NCBI GenBank assembly: GCA_037190225.1
Contig: JBBCJL010000001.1
Coordinates: 1 to 64,000, forward strand
Source of the DNA: MKSF01 sp037190225
GTDB taxonomy: Bacteria; Bacteroidota; Bacteroidia; Chitinophagales; Chitinophagaceae
DNA length: 64,000 nt
Direction: 5' to 3'
Under the pieces are notes generated by a model, which was given only the letters and a program-made list of their open reading frames with translations, was not told where the DNA came from and searched no databases. The position numbers were made by a program, and so were the translations under genes. Below, piece after piece: positions 24,832 to 33,448 of this stretch; position 1 is the stretch's first letter; each line of letters starts with the position of its first letter.

Positions 24832-25806
24832 ATGAAGAAGATTGCAGTTTTGACTTCCGGCGGCGATGCTTCCGGTATGAATGCGGCTATTCGCGCGGTA
24901 GTCCGGACCGGCTTATATCACGGACTGGAGGTATTCGGTATCAGGAGAGGTTACCAGGGATTGATAGAAGGGGATGTTTTCCGGATGGCTACCACGGACG
25001 TTTCCAACATCATTCAGCGTGGCGGCACCATCCTGAAGACGGCCAGGAGCCAGGAATTTACCACCCCGGAAGGCCGCAGTAAGGCTTGTAAGCACCTGCA
25101 ACAGCATGGCATTGAAGGCCTGGTGGTCATAGGCGGAGACGGGTCTTTTAAAGGCGCACGGGAGCTGGCGGCAGAATGCCCGCACCTGAGGGTCATCGGC
25201 ATACCCGGTACGATTGATAAGGATATTGTGGGAACGGATTATACAATAGGGTTTGATACGGCTGTAAATGCCGCCGTGGAGAATATTGACCGTATCAGGG
25301 ATACGGCAGAATCGCATGACAGGCTGTTCATTATTGAGGTAATGGGCAGGGATGCCGGCTATATCGCCCTGAACTCCGGTATTGCCTGCGGCGCGGAAGA
25401 TATCTTTGTGCCGGAGGAGCATACCAGTATCAGCGACCTGATCAAGAATCTCCGCTATGATAAAAAACGCCGGAAGCTGGTGCGTATCATCGTGGTGGCG
25501 GAAGGAGATGAATATGGCGGTGCTGAAAAGTTCAGTGAGCTGATACAGAAGCGCTTCCCCGGCTGGGAAGTGCGTACCGCTATCCTCGGACACCTGCAGC
25601 GCGGAGGCAGCCCTACCTATTTTGACCGGGTCCAGGCCAGCAGGATGGGCTATGCGGCAGTGAACAGGTTGCTGGAAGGCGGTAATAATGAAATGGTCGG
25701 CCTTCAGCAGGGCAATATTGTCCATATCGGATTTGACCAGGCCTGTAAGAAAAATAAGCCTATGGACCTGGGCCTGCTGGAGATGGCTATGGTATTGTCT
25801 TCCTGA
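24832..25806 (+). CDS. pfkA: ATP-dependent 6-phosphofructokinase
   Basis: Phosphorylates fructose 6-phosphate in glycolysis. The ATG at 24832, 10 bases after dut, gives 324 residues, MKKIAVLTSGGDASGMNAAI..., the normal PfkA length; a longer reading frame upstream only overlaps dut. Motifs: SGGDASGMN at the ATP site, GGDGS with the Gly typical of ATP (not PPi) enzymes, GTIDKDIVGTDYTIGFDTA with the catalytic Asp, MGRDAGYIAL and LGHLQRGGSPT at the sugar site. Last gene of the operon, ended by a terminator. Confidence 0.96.
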   Translation: MKKIAVLTSGGDASGMNAAIRAVVRTGLYHGLEVFGIRRGYQGLIEGDVFRMATTDVSNIIQRGGTILKTARSQEFTTPEGRSKACKHLQQHGIEGLVVIGGDGSFKGARELAAECPHLRVIGIPGTIDKDIVGTDYTIGFDTAVNAAVENIDRIRDTAESHDRLFIIEVMGRDAGYIALNSGIACGAEDIFVPEEHTSISDLIKNLRYDKKRRKLVRIIVVAEGDEYGGAEKFSELIQKRFPGWEVRTAILGHLQRGGSPTYFDRVQASRMGYAAVNRLLEGGNNEMVGLQQGNIVHIGFDQACKKNKPMDLGLLEMAMVLSS

Positions 25807-25865
25807 GCTCGCGGAACGGGGCGTTGCGCCGATGTTGTCCGCACGTATCGGAAATTACTTTATAC

Positions 25866-25899
25866 AGGGACTGCCCGGGAACGGAACAGTCCCTTTTTT
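25866..25899 (+). terminator. Intrinsic terminator of the pfkA operon
   Basis: GGGACTG / CAGTCCC arms at 25867-25873 and 25887-25893, then T6. Confidence 0.88.
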
Positions 25900-25967
25900 A
25901 TGTTGCCTGCACCATATCCCCCATAAATGGGGGCGCCGGACCTGAGAAGTTTTTATATCTTTAATGT

Positions 25968-28934
25968 ATGAAAATATTAAAGCCCTTATCCGGGATCCTG
26001 CTGTGGAGCTGCTGGTCTTTGATGCTGGTTGCACAGACGGGCAATTTCAGGCAGCTTAGCATCCAGGAAGGTCTGGTACAGTCACAGGTGAGAGGCTTTG
26101 TGCAGGATCAGCGTGATTTTATGTGGATCGCTACCTGGGGCGGGCTTACCATCTACGACGGGACGGAGTATGAATATATAACCAAGGAGAACGGGCTGAA
26201 AGATAATGCCGTTCAGAGCTTATTCAAGCAATCCAATGGCACTATATGGATCGGATCCCTGAATCATATTGCTTACTATGACGGCAAGACCGTAAATGAC
26301 TTTTCCGTTTCCCTTGATACCTTCGGCGTCAACAATGGCCTGGATTACCGCTTCTTTGAGTATAGGAAGCAGCTGTACCTTATCAGGTCCGGGTGCCTGT
26401 TCCGGAAGGATAAGGAAGGATTTGTGCCGCTTATTGTCCGTAAGGACCTGCATCTCGTCAACGGTTATTTTATAGATGGCGATCAGCTGTACCTGCTGAT
26501 GGTAGATAAGGGTATAATGCTGTATGAGCCCGAGCAGCGCAGGCTGTCCGCTGTGCACGATGCTGTGCCCGGTATGCTTTTCCTGTATGTTTATGATCAG
26601 GATAAAGATAAGGGCATATATAAGGTCCATACGAACCAGGGCCTTTATAACTTCAATATCCGCGAAAGGCATTTTGAACGGGATGCCGTATTGAGCGGCC
26701 TTTCTCATGGGAAGATGCTATATAGCTATTACAGGGATAAGAAGCGTAATGAATGGCTGAGCACTTCGGATGGCGGTGTATATCATATCCGGCAGGATGG
26801 CGAAGTGCTGTATTATAACGCAGCTTCGGGCTTCTCAGGCATGGAAGTGTTCAATATCAGGGAAGATAACCAGGATAATATCTGGCTGAGCACCAACGGG
26901 GACGGGATCTTCAGGTATAACTACGGCCCGTTCTCCTTTTATGAAAAGAACAAGTTCTTCAACGGGGAGCTGATAACGGATGTCAGGTACCTGGCGGGTC
27001 AAAAAAAATTATACATAGCTACTCACAAGGGCACTTTATATGAAACGGCGGTGGGAACGGTGCTGGATTTTAAAATAAAGCAACGCTTCCCGGCAATCCT
27101 GAGCCTGGATGAGGACAGGAACGGGACCTTGCTGATCCTTACACCTGCTTCCGGTGTGTACGCATTGGAAAAAGGTAAGGTCCAGCGGCGGATCTTAGGG
27201 GTAAAGGAGAGTGGATCGCTGTGGGCTTACGCTGTCTTTGAAGACCTGGAGGCCATACTGCTGACCAGCAAGCTGATGATCAAAAGAAACGGGACCTGGG
27301 AAAAGAGCGCTTTCGTTCCTGTTCAGGGCGGGACCGTCCTGCGTTTCATTGACAGGGAGCATATTGCCATAGGGACCCAGAATGGTGTTTCCCTGGTAAA
27401 TATCACCAGTCACCGGCTCACCCGCACTATCGCCAGGGGATCGTCCATATATGATATTATCGTGCAGGATAAGCTGCTGTATATAGCCACCGATGACCGA
27501 GGGCTGCTCATCTACGGCCTGGAGGACGGCGCTATGAACGTGCTGGATAAAACGAGGGGTCTGAGCTGCAACTTTGTCTATAATATGATGCTGGAAGGTG
27601 ATGAGCTGTGGCTGGGAACAGGATGCGGGATTGATAAGCTGCATATTAAGGATGCGGGGCAGTACCGGATACTGAATTACAGCACGATTTACGGGTGGGG
27701 CGCCATAGAAGCCAATGGCGGGGCTATAGAAAAGGCAGGGTCACAGGTCTTTATGGGCGCTAACTACGGATTATATCATATCAATACGGAAGAAGAATAC
27801 CTGTCTGACTTCACACCCAAGATCATCCTGAAGGATATCCTGGTCTTCTCCCAGCACAGGGACCTGTCCGGGTATTCGGATGAGCACCTGTACAATGGGC
27901 TGCTGCCGCTTAACCCTGTTTTTCCCGCGGGGTTTACGCACCTGACCTTCAACGTCAAGTCCGTGATGCTCGGCGTGGATAAGATCAGGTACAGGTACGA
28001 GCTGGAAGGAGGGAGCGATGGGAATGTGTATGAGACGGAACAGTCACAGATCGTTTTTACTAACCTGTCCCCGGGCAACTACAGGCTGAAGGTATGGTCC
28101 ACGAACTCTTACGGCCAGTGGGGGGATACCTATTACTATTATGATTTCGAGATACAGACCCCTTTTTACCAGAGCTGGTACTTCCGGGTTGCCGTACTGT
28201 TCTTCGGCCTGTCGCTCTATTTCCTGGCGCTTTATTACCTGAACAAATTAAAGAACAGGCGAAAGGAAAGAGAGGAGCAGCTGAAGCTGGCGGAGCAGGA
28301 CAGGGTAAAGCAGCGGACCGCGGAGGATTTCCATGATGAGATCGGTAATAAGCTGACCAAGATCAACCTGCTTTCTTCTATGGCGCGCTCCAAAGCCGGG
28401 GATGCCGGCGATATACAGGATATCCTGGGCCAGCTGCAATACCAGACCCAGTCTTTGTATAAGGGCGCGAAAGATATTATCTGGTCGCTGCAGCCCCAGA
28501 GCAATTACCTGCATGAGATCGTGGACAGGATGGTGTATAATGCGGAGGAGATGGTGCAGTTGTCCGGCATAGCGCTGAAGGTGGAAAGGGTCTTTTGTGA
28601 TGATATGGATATGGACCGCTACAATGCCATCAAGACCGAAGATGAGGTCAGCAGGAATATGATCCTGATCTTCAAGGAGATCTTTAATAATATTACCAAG
28701 TATTCCCGGGCCTCCGCTGTTACCTTCAGCATACGGATCAGCGACCATCAGCTGATATGCCGGGTAACGGACAATGGCGTGGGATTTGATATGCTGCAGG
28801 ATAATAAGCTGGGCAACGGCCTTAATAATATACGGCGGAGGGCCGGGCGCATTCATGCGCACCTGCAGATACTTTCCGCCCCCGGCAAGGGTACGGAGAT
28901 CATCTTCCTCATGGAGCTGAACGCGGGAAGATAA
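25968..28934 (+). CDS. Two-component-regulator-propeller sensor histidine kinase
   Basis: A 988 residue membrane sensor. A signal peptide (1-22) leads into periplasmic beta-propeller repeats (about 30-640; repeats such as GFVQDQRDFMWIATWGGL and IREDNQDNIWLSTNGDGI are the Reg_prop type), a Y_Y_Y domain (about 670-735), one membrane segment (about 740-760), then a cytoplasmic HisKA_3 dimerisation helix with the phospho-acceptor His789 in AEDFHDEIGNKLT and an HATPase_c domain with VTDNGVGFD. It has no receiver or DNA-binding domain, so it is not a hybrid regulator and needs a separate (LuxR/NarL-type) response regulator, which is not adjacent. The signal is unknown. Confidence 0.92.
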   Translation: MKILKPLSGILLWSCWSLMLVAQTGNFRQLSIQEGLVQSQVRGFVQDQRDFMWIATWGGLTIYDGTEYEYITKENGLKDNAVQSLFKQSNGTIWIGSLNHIAYYDGKTVNDFSVSLDTFGVNNGLDYRFFEYRKQLYLIRSGCLFRKDKEGFVPLIVRKDLHLVNGYFIDGDQLYLLMVDKGIMLYEPEQRRLSAVHDAVPGMLFLYVYDQDKDKGIYKVHTNQGLYNFNIRERHFERDAVLSGLSHGKMLYSYYRDKKRNEWLSTSDGGVYHIRQDGEVLYYNAASGFSGMEVFNIREDNQDNIWLSTNGDGIFRYNYGPFSFYEKNKFFNGELITDVRYLAGQKKLYIATHKGTLYETAVGTVLDFKIKQRFPAILSLDEDRNGTLLILTPASGVYALEKGKVQRRILGVKESGSLWAYAVFEDLEAILLTSKLMIKRNGTWEKSAFVPVQGGTVLRFIDREHIAIGTQNGVSLVNITSHRLTRTIARGSSIYDIIVQDKLLYIATDDRGLLIYGLEDGAMNVLDKTRGLSCNFVYNMMLEGDELWLGTGCGIDKLHIKDAGQYRILNYSTIYGWGAIEANGGAIEKAGSQVFMGANYGLYHINTEEEYLSDFTPKIILKDILVFSQHRDLSGYSDEHLYNGLLPLNPVFPAGFTHLTFNVKSVMLGVDKIRYRYELEGGSDGNVYETEQSQIVFTNLSPGNYRLKVWSTNSYGQWGDTYYYYDFEIQTPFYQSWYFRVAVLFFGLSLYFLALYYLNKLKNRRKEREEQLKLAEQDRVKQRTAEDFHDEIGNKLTKINLLSSMARSKAGDAGDIQDILGQLQYQTQSLYKGAKDIIWSLQPQSNYLHEIVDRMVYNAEEMVQLSGIALKVERVFCDDMDMDRYNAIKTEDEVSRNMILIFKEIFNNITKYSRASAVTFSIRISDHQLICRVTDNGVGFDMLQDNKLGNGLNNIRRRAGRIHAHLQILSAPGKGTEIIFLMELNAGR

Positions 28935-29026
28935 GCTGCCTGTACTGGAAGTAGCGGCTTTCCTTTACCGGGTAGCGCGGATTCCTAAGAATATGGTAAG
29001 AAGGAATTGCGTGTGCCTATTTGCCC

Positions 29027-29034
29027 TAACTTTG
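29027..29034 (+). promoter_or_regulatory. Promoter of uvrB
   Basis: TAACTTTG (29027-29034) with TTG at 29007-29009, 17 bases apart: a good Bacteroidota promoter. The ATG of uvrB begins 7 bases after the box, so transcription would start at or within a few bases of the start codon. Confidence 0.7.
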
Positions 29035-29040
29035 TATAGT

Positions 29041-31086
29041 ATGTTTAAACTTAACAGTCAATATGAGCCGGCCGGTGATCAGCCGAAAGCTATTCAGCAG
29101 CTGGTGGACGGCGTGAATAACGGCGAAGAGCACCAGACCCTGCTGGGCGTCACCGGATCGGGAAAAACATTTACGATAGCGAATGTGATAGCCCGCACCC
29201 AGCGGCCCACGCTGGTGCTGACCCATAACAAGACCCTTGTTGCCCAGCTGTACGGGGAGCTGAAGCAGTTTTTCCCGGACAACCTGGTAGAATATTTTGT
29301 GTCCTACTATGACTATTACCAGCCGGAGGCCTATATCCCAACCTCCGATACCTATATAGAGAAGGACCTGGCCATCAATGATGAGCTGGAAAAGCTCCGT
29401 TTAAGGACCACCAGCGACCTGCTGAGCGGCAGGAGGGACATTATTGTCGTAGCATCTGTGAGCTGCATCTATGGTACGGGTAACCCGTTCGAATATGAGA
29501 ACAGCATCGTCCGTATCAACGTAGGGGATGAGATCAGCAGGAACAGCTTCCTGCATAAGCTTGTCAATGCGCTGTACCAGCGAAGCCAGGGAGAATTCGA
29601 GAGGGGCACCTTCCGGGTAAAGGGAGACACGGTGGATATCAATCTCCCGTATGTGGACGCGGGCACCTATGCGCTTCGCATCACTTTCTTCGGCGATGAG
29701 ATAGAAAACATTGAAACGTTTGAGCCGGCTACGGGAAAGCGTATCCTGAAGCTGCAGAACGCGGCTATCTTCCCCGCTAATATGTATGTGGCTCCGCAGG
29801 GGCAAATGCAGCAGATCATGCATGAGATACGGCAGGAGATGACAGCGCAGGAGCAATATTTCCTGGAGAACAGCAAGCCCCTGGAAGCGCAGCGGATCAG
29901 GGAAAGGGTCTCCTATGACCTGGAGATGATACAGGAGCTCGGGTTCTGCAGCGGTATTGAGAACTATTCCCGCTTCCTGGACAGGAGGAAGCCGGGAGAC
30001 AGGCCTTTCTGCCTGATAGATTATTTTCCCAGGGATTTCTTGCTGGTGGTGGACGAAAGCCATGTGACCATCCCGCAGGTAGGCGCTATGTATGGCGGTG
30101 ACCGGTCCCGTAAGCTGAACCTCGTGGAGTTCGGCTTCCGGCTTCCGAGCGCGCTGGACAACCGGCCCCTCAATTTCTATGAGTTCGAAAGCCTGCTGAA
30201 CCAGGTGATCTATGTATCGGCCACCCCCGGAAGCTATGAGCTGGAAAAAACGGAAGGCGCGTTCATTGAGCAGGTGGTACGCCCCACAGGCCTGCTGGAT
30301 CCGCCTATTGAGGTCCGTCCTTCCATCAACCAGATAGATGATCTGCTGGAGGAGATCGACCAGCGGGTGAAGCGTAATGAGCGGGTATTGGTGACTACGC
30401 TTACCAAGAAGATGTCGGAGGACCTGGACCAGTACCTCAAAAGGATCAATATCAATTCCAAATATATTCACAGCGGGGTGGACACCCTGGAACGTGTCGA
30501 AATATTAAGGGACCTGCGCTTAGGCAATATTGACGTGTTGGTAGGCGTCAACCTGCTTCGGGAAGGACTGGACCTGCCGGAAGTGACGCTTGTTGCCATC
30601 CTGGACGCGGATAAGGAGGGCTTTCTGAGGAATTTCCGTTCCCTGACCCAGACCGCCGGCCGTGCTGCCCGTAATGCCAATGGCTGCGTGATCTTTTACG
30701 CGGATAAGATTACGGAGAGCATGCAGCGGACGATGGAGGAAACGGAGCGCAGGAGAGCGATCCAGATCGCTTATAATGAAAAGCATGGCATCACGCCTAC
30801 AACGGTCAGCAAATCGGTAGCGCAGATAATGGAGCAGACCTCGGTGCTGGCTATAAAAGGTATAGATGAGCAGGCGGCGGTTTCGGCTGCCAATTATTAT
30901 ACGGACCCTGTCAGCCAGGTGGCAGCGGAAGAGCAGGTGGAGTACACTTCAAAAGCTTCGCTGCAAAAAGAGATCGGCAGGATCAGGAAAGCTATGGAGA
31001 AGGCCGCCAAGGATATGGATTTTATGGAAGCTGCCAGGTTACGGGATGTTATGTTCGATATGGAGAAAAAGCTCGGGCAGCTATGA
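29041..31086 (+). CDS. uvrB: Excinuclease ABC subunit B
   Basis: Damage-verification helicase of nucleotide excision repair, working with UvrA and UvrC. The ATG at 29041 gives MFKLNSQYEPAGDQPKAI, the standard UvrB N-terminus, and 681 residues; the 16 residue extension from a more upstream ATG crosses the promoter and is rejected. Walker A GVTGSGKT is at 36-43, the beta-hairpin YYDYYQPEAYIP follows near 90, the DEAH-like box is DESHVTIPQ, the helicase motif VI region has QTAGRAARN, and a UVR domain (EAARLRDVMFDMEKKL) ends the protein. Its stop region overlaps the convergent methyltransferase gene by 6 bases. Confidence 0.97.
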   Translation: MFKLNSQYEPAGDQPKAIQQLVDGVNNGEEHQTLLGVTGSGKTFTIANVIARTQRPTLVLTHNKTLVAQLYGELKQFFPDNLVEYFVSYYDYYQPEAYIPTSDTYIEKDLAINDELEKLRLRTTSDLLSGRRDIIVVASVSCIYGTGNPFEYENSIVRINVGDEISRNSFLHKLVNALYQRSQGEFERGTFRVKGDTVDINLPYVDAGTYALRITFFGDEIENIETFEPATGKRILKLQNAAIFPANMYVAPQGQMQQIMHEIRQEMTAQEQYFLENSKPLEAQRIRERVSYDLEMIQELGFCSGIENYSRFLDRRKPGDRPFCLIDYFPRDFLLVVDESHVTIPQVGAMYGGDRSRKLNLVEFGFRLPSALDNRPLNFYEFESLLNQVIYVSATPGSYELEKTEGAFIEQVVRPTGLLDPPIEVRPSINQIDDLLEEIDQRVKRNERVLVTTLTKKMSEDLDQYLKRININSKYIHSGVDTLERVEILRDLRLGNIDVLVGVNLLREGLDLPEVTLVAILDADKEGFLRNFRSLTQTAGRAARNANGCVIFYADKITESMQRTMEETERRRAIQIAYNEKHGITPTTVSKSVAQIMEQTSVLAIKGIDEQAAVSAANYYTDPVSQVAAEEQVEYTSKASLQKEIGRIRKAMEKAAKDMDFMEAARLRDVMFDMEKKLGQL

Positions 31087-32127
31087 TGCCTGAGCTTTTT
31101 TTTCCGGCACCGCTATAATATACACGAATGGGGAGGTATAGACGCCCCTGTCAGGCCCCAGAAGCCTGGTGATGACATTCATCCCTCTGGCGGCCATGTT
31201 CTTGAAGCTGCCGGAATAATGCGTGTCCCAGAAGGCGCTCCTGTAGATGAGCGTGTAGCCTTTAGATGTTATGATCCGTTTGTAATCGGATTTCTTCAGC
31301 AGGTTTTCCTGCCACATCCCGGATTCCGGGTCGCAGGTATTGGTATAGAACCTGGACGGGTCCGGCAGTATTTTCCGGTCCCGGAACGCTATGACGGCCT
31401 TTTCCAGGTCCTGCATAGCAAGTCCCCTTGTTGCTTTGGATAGTACGGACAGGTCGGCGTCACTGATCTCCGGGAAGATATCTTTGATGATCTTGCCGCG
31501 CTGGGGCAGGTACAGCTTTTCAAACTTCCGGTGCACGTAATAGTGGAAAGCGTACATTAAGGGGTTATAATAGTTGGCAGTGGTGGAGAAATACAGTATC
31601 GCCTGCGGCTGGGCCGCTGCCATGCTGCCGTAAAAATCATCAAGATCATAGATATGCTCTATCACATTGCGGCTCAGGATGATGTCACACTGCACCTGGT
31701 GCTGTTTCATGTATTCAATGGCGTACTGATGGTCGCCGCATATGAAATGATCGATCTTTATATCCAGGAAAGCGGCAACGCTGCGGGCTCCTTCCATCAT
31801 CCTGGGCTCTATATCATCATAGATCACCGCTTTGCATCCTATCATACTGGTCAGCAGGTACAGGCTTCCCATCCCTGCGCCATATTCCATTACCACCACG
31901 TCTTTCCAGTCCTTCCCGGTCATCCTGATACCGTCACAGAGCATGATCGCGGCGGTCTGAACGGAGAAGTACAGCCGGTCTATATGCCTGTCCCTGTAAT
32001 AATTCTTGGCAAAATCAGGCATGCTGATCGTATCTACAGGGAGGGACAGCAGCCGTTGATATAATACATTGGCCTGCTCATTGATCAATGTGGATAATTC
32101 ATCTTTGGGTTCTACAAATACATTCAT
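31081..32127 (-). CDS. Class I SAM-dependent methyltransferase of unknown substrate
   Basis: A 348 residue soluble protein. The motif VVVMEYGAGMGSLYLLTSM (motif I, about 77-95) followed by VIYDDIEPRM and the SRNVIEHIYDLDDFY segment identify the SAM-binding Rossmann fold; the C-terminal third (tail from about 230, DPSRFYTNTCDPESG) has no recognised domain. The substrate is unknown. It is separated from the DksA-like gene upstream by a strong hairpin, and one arm of that hairpin is complementary to its own start codon region. It converges on uvrB with a 6 base overlap of the coding ends. Confidence 0.8.
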   Translation of the reverse strand: MNVFVEPKDELSTLINEQANVLYQRLLSLPVDTISMPDFAKNYYRDRHIDRLYFSVQTAAIMLCDGIRMTGKDWKDVVVMEYGAGMGSLYLLTSMIGCKAVIYDDIEPRMMEGARSVAAFLDIKIDHFICGDHQYAIEYMKQHQVQCDIILSRNVIEHIYDLDDFYGSMAAAQPQAILYFSTTANYYNPLMYAFHYYVHRKFEKLYLPQRGKIIKDIFPEISDADLSVLSKATRGLAMQDLEKAVIAFRDRKILPDPSRFYTNTCDPESGMWQENLLKKSDYKRIITSKGYTLIYRSAFWDTHYSGSFKNMAARGMNVITRLLGPDRGVYTSPFVYIIAVPEKKAQAS

Positions 32128-32141
32128 ATGACGCCGGAGGA

Positions 32142-32189
32142 TTCAAAGAAAAATGAATGTAGCAGCGACTACATTCATTTTTCTTTGAA
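32142..32189 (-). terminator. 21 bp perfect hairpin after the ileS-dksA unit
   Basis: Arms 32142-32162 and 32169-32189 pair without mismatch around a 6 base loop. On the minus strand the 3' arm holds ATTTTTC, so it can act as the terminator of the ileS/DksA-like transcript. It lies only 15 bases before the ATG of the methyltransferase gene, so it also shapes that gene's leader if readthrough occurs. Confidence 0.75.
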
Positions 32190-32216
32190 GTGTTATTGTG
32201 TTATTATACGATTTAA

Positions 32217-33443
32217 CTATTTTCTTTGGGCATTTTTTGCTTCGATGCTTAAAGTCGCGTGGGGTACTGCCCTTAATCTTGCCTTGTCGATCAGCTCGCC
32301 TGTCACCCTGCACACACCATATGTCTTGTTCTCTATACGTATCAATGCTTTTTCAAGATGGTTGATGAACTGTATCTGACGGCCGGCCAGCTGGGATATC
32401 TGCTCTCTTTCCATTGCCCCGCTGCCATCTTCCATGTGGTTGAATTTGTTATCGGTATCGGCTGTTCCCGCGTCATCTTTCCTGGTAATAAGTCCCTGCA
32501 GATACACTAATTCCTTTTTTGCTTTTTCCATTCTGGAAAGGATCAGCTCCCTGAATTCATTCAGCTCCTCGTCACTGTATCGTTTTTTCAGTACCTTGGT
32601 TTCCGGCTCATCAAGTATTGATTTCCTTTTAGGTGTAAACTCTTCCATTATATCTTCTTCGGTTTTCTTTTTGTTATCGCCAAGTTCTCTGAATGCCACA
32701 ACTTCGCCTTTTTTCAATGTTTTCCTGGTATTCTTTTGTATAAACGCATCCGCAATTTCCTCTCTTGCAGATAATTGTGGAGGTGGCATCTCTACACTAT
32801 CCTTTTTGGAGGCGCGTTTTTTAGGCTCTTCCCTGCTGCTTTTTTCAGTAGCCTTTGCGCTGCTTTTTACGACCGCTTTCTGCTCTTTTCTTTTTAAGTC
32901 CTCCGATACTTTTTTTGTTGCAGGTGCCTTTTCTTTAACGGCCGGCTGTGCTTTGGCTTTTTTAGCAGCGGGCTGTACTTTCTTAGCTGCGGGAACAACC
33001 TTATTAACCGGTTTCTTTTCAGCAGGTTTGGCTGCTGCCGTCTTTTTAGCCGGTGCTTTGGTCGTCTTTGCAGGTGCAGCCTTAGCCGGCGCGGGCCTGG
33101 AAGGTGCGGTTTTTTTAGCGGCTGTCTTTACAGTTGCTTTGGCTGCTTTCTTAACCGGTACTGTTTTTTTGACAGCGGCTTTTTTTACCGGGGTCACTTT
33201 CTTAGGCGCTGCTTTAGGCGGAGTTACTGGTTTCTTTGCTGCTGCTGCTTTGGAAGTCTTCTTAACTGCTGCTGCCTTTTTGGCCGGTGCTTTGGCTTTT
33301 GCGGGTGCCTGAACAGCTTTTCCGCTGGCTTTTTTGGCAGCCGGGGCTTTTGCTGCCACCTTTTTGGCGGCGCTTTTTACTGTTTTTGCAGCAGCAGTCT
33401 TTTTAGTCGCGGTTTTAGAAACTGTTTTTGATTTTGCAGCCAT
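32217..33443 (-). CDS. TraR/DksA-family protein with long histone-H1-like N-terminal tail
   Basis: A 408 residue protein in two parts. Residues 1 to about 205 are almost only Lys, Ala, Pro, Thr and Val in AAKK/PAKK-type repeats, like bacterial and eukaryotic H1-type histone tails. After a charged linker (about 205-290), residues about 290-408 form the DksA/TraR domain: coiled-coil helices RYSDEELNEFRELILSRM... and the C-terminal TYGVCRVTGELIDKARLRAVPHAT. Only one Cys (378) of the zinc motif remains, as is common in Bacteroidota members. DksA binds RNA polymerase in the stringent response; the tail suggests DNA binding as well (inference). It follows ileS by 5 bases and is cotranscribed. Confidence 0.88.
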   Translation of the reverse strand: MAAKSKTVSKTATKKTAAAKTVKSAAKKVAAKAPAAKKASGKAVQAPAKAKAPAKKAAAVKKTSKAAAAKKPVTPPKAAPKKVTPVKKAAVKKTVPVKKAAKATVKTAAKKTAPSRPAPAKAAPAKTTKAPAKKTAAAKPAEKKPVNKVVPAAKKVQPAAKKAKAQPAVKEKAPATKKVSEDLKRKEQKAVVKSSAKATEKSSREEPKKRASKKDSVEMPPPQLSAREEIADAFIQKNTRKTLKKGEVVAFRELGDNKKKTEEDIMEEFTPKRKSILDEPETKVLKKRYSDEELNEFRELILSRMEKAKKELVYLQGLITRKDDAGTADTDNKFNHMEDGSGAMEREQISQLAGRQIQFINHLEKALIRIENKTYGVCRVTGELIDKARLRAVPHATLSIEAKNAQRK

Positions 33444-33448
33444 GACTA

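Noticed and set aside
32434..33312. 292 residue + strand ORF opposite the DksA-like gene
   Set aside because: It is the antisense frame of the Lys/Ala-rich tail; hydrophobic Ala/Leu/Phe runs come from the complement of AAG/GCA repeats.
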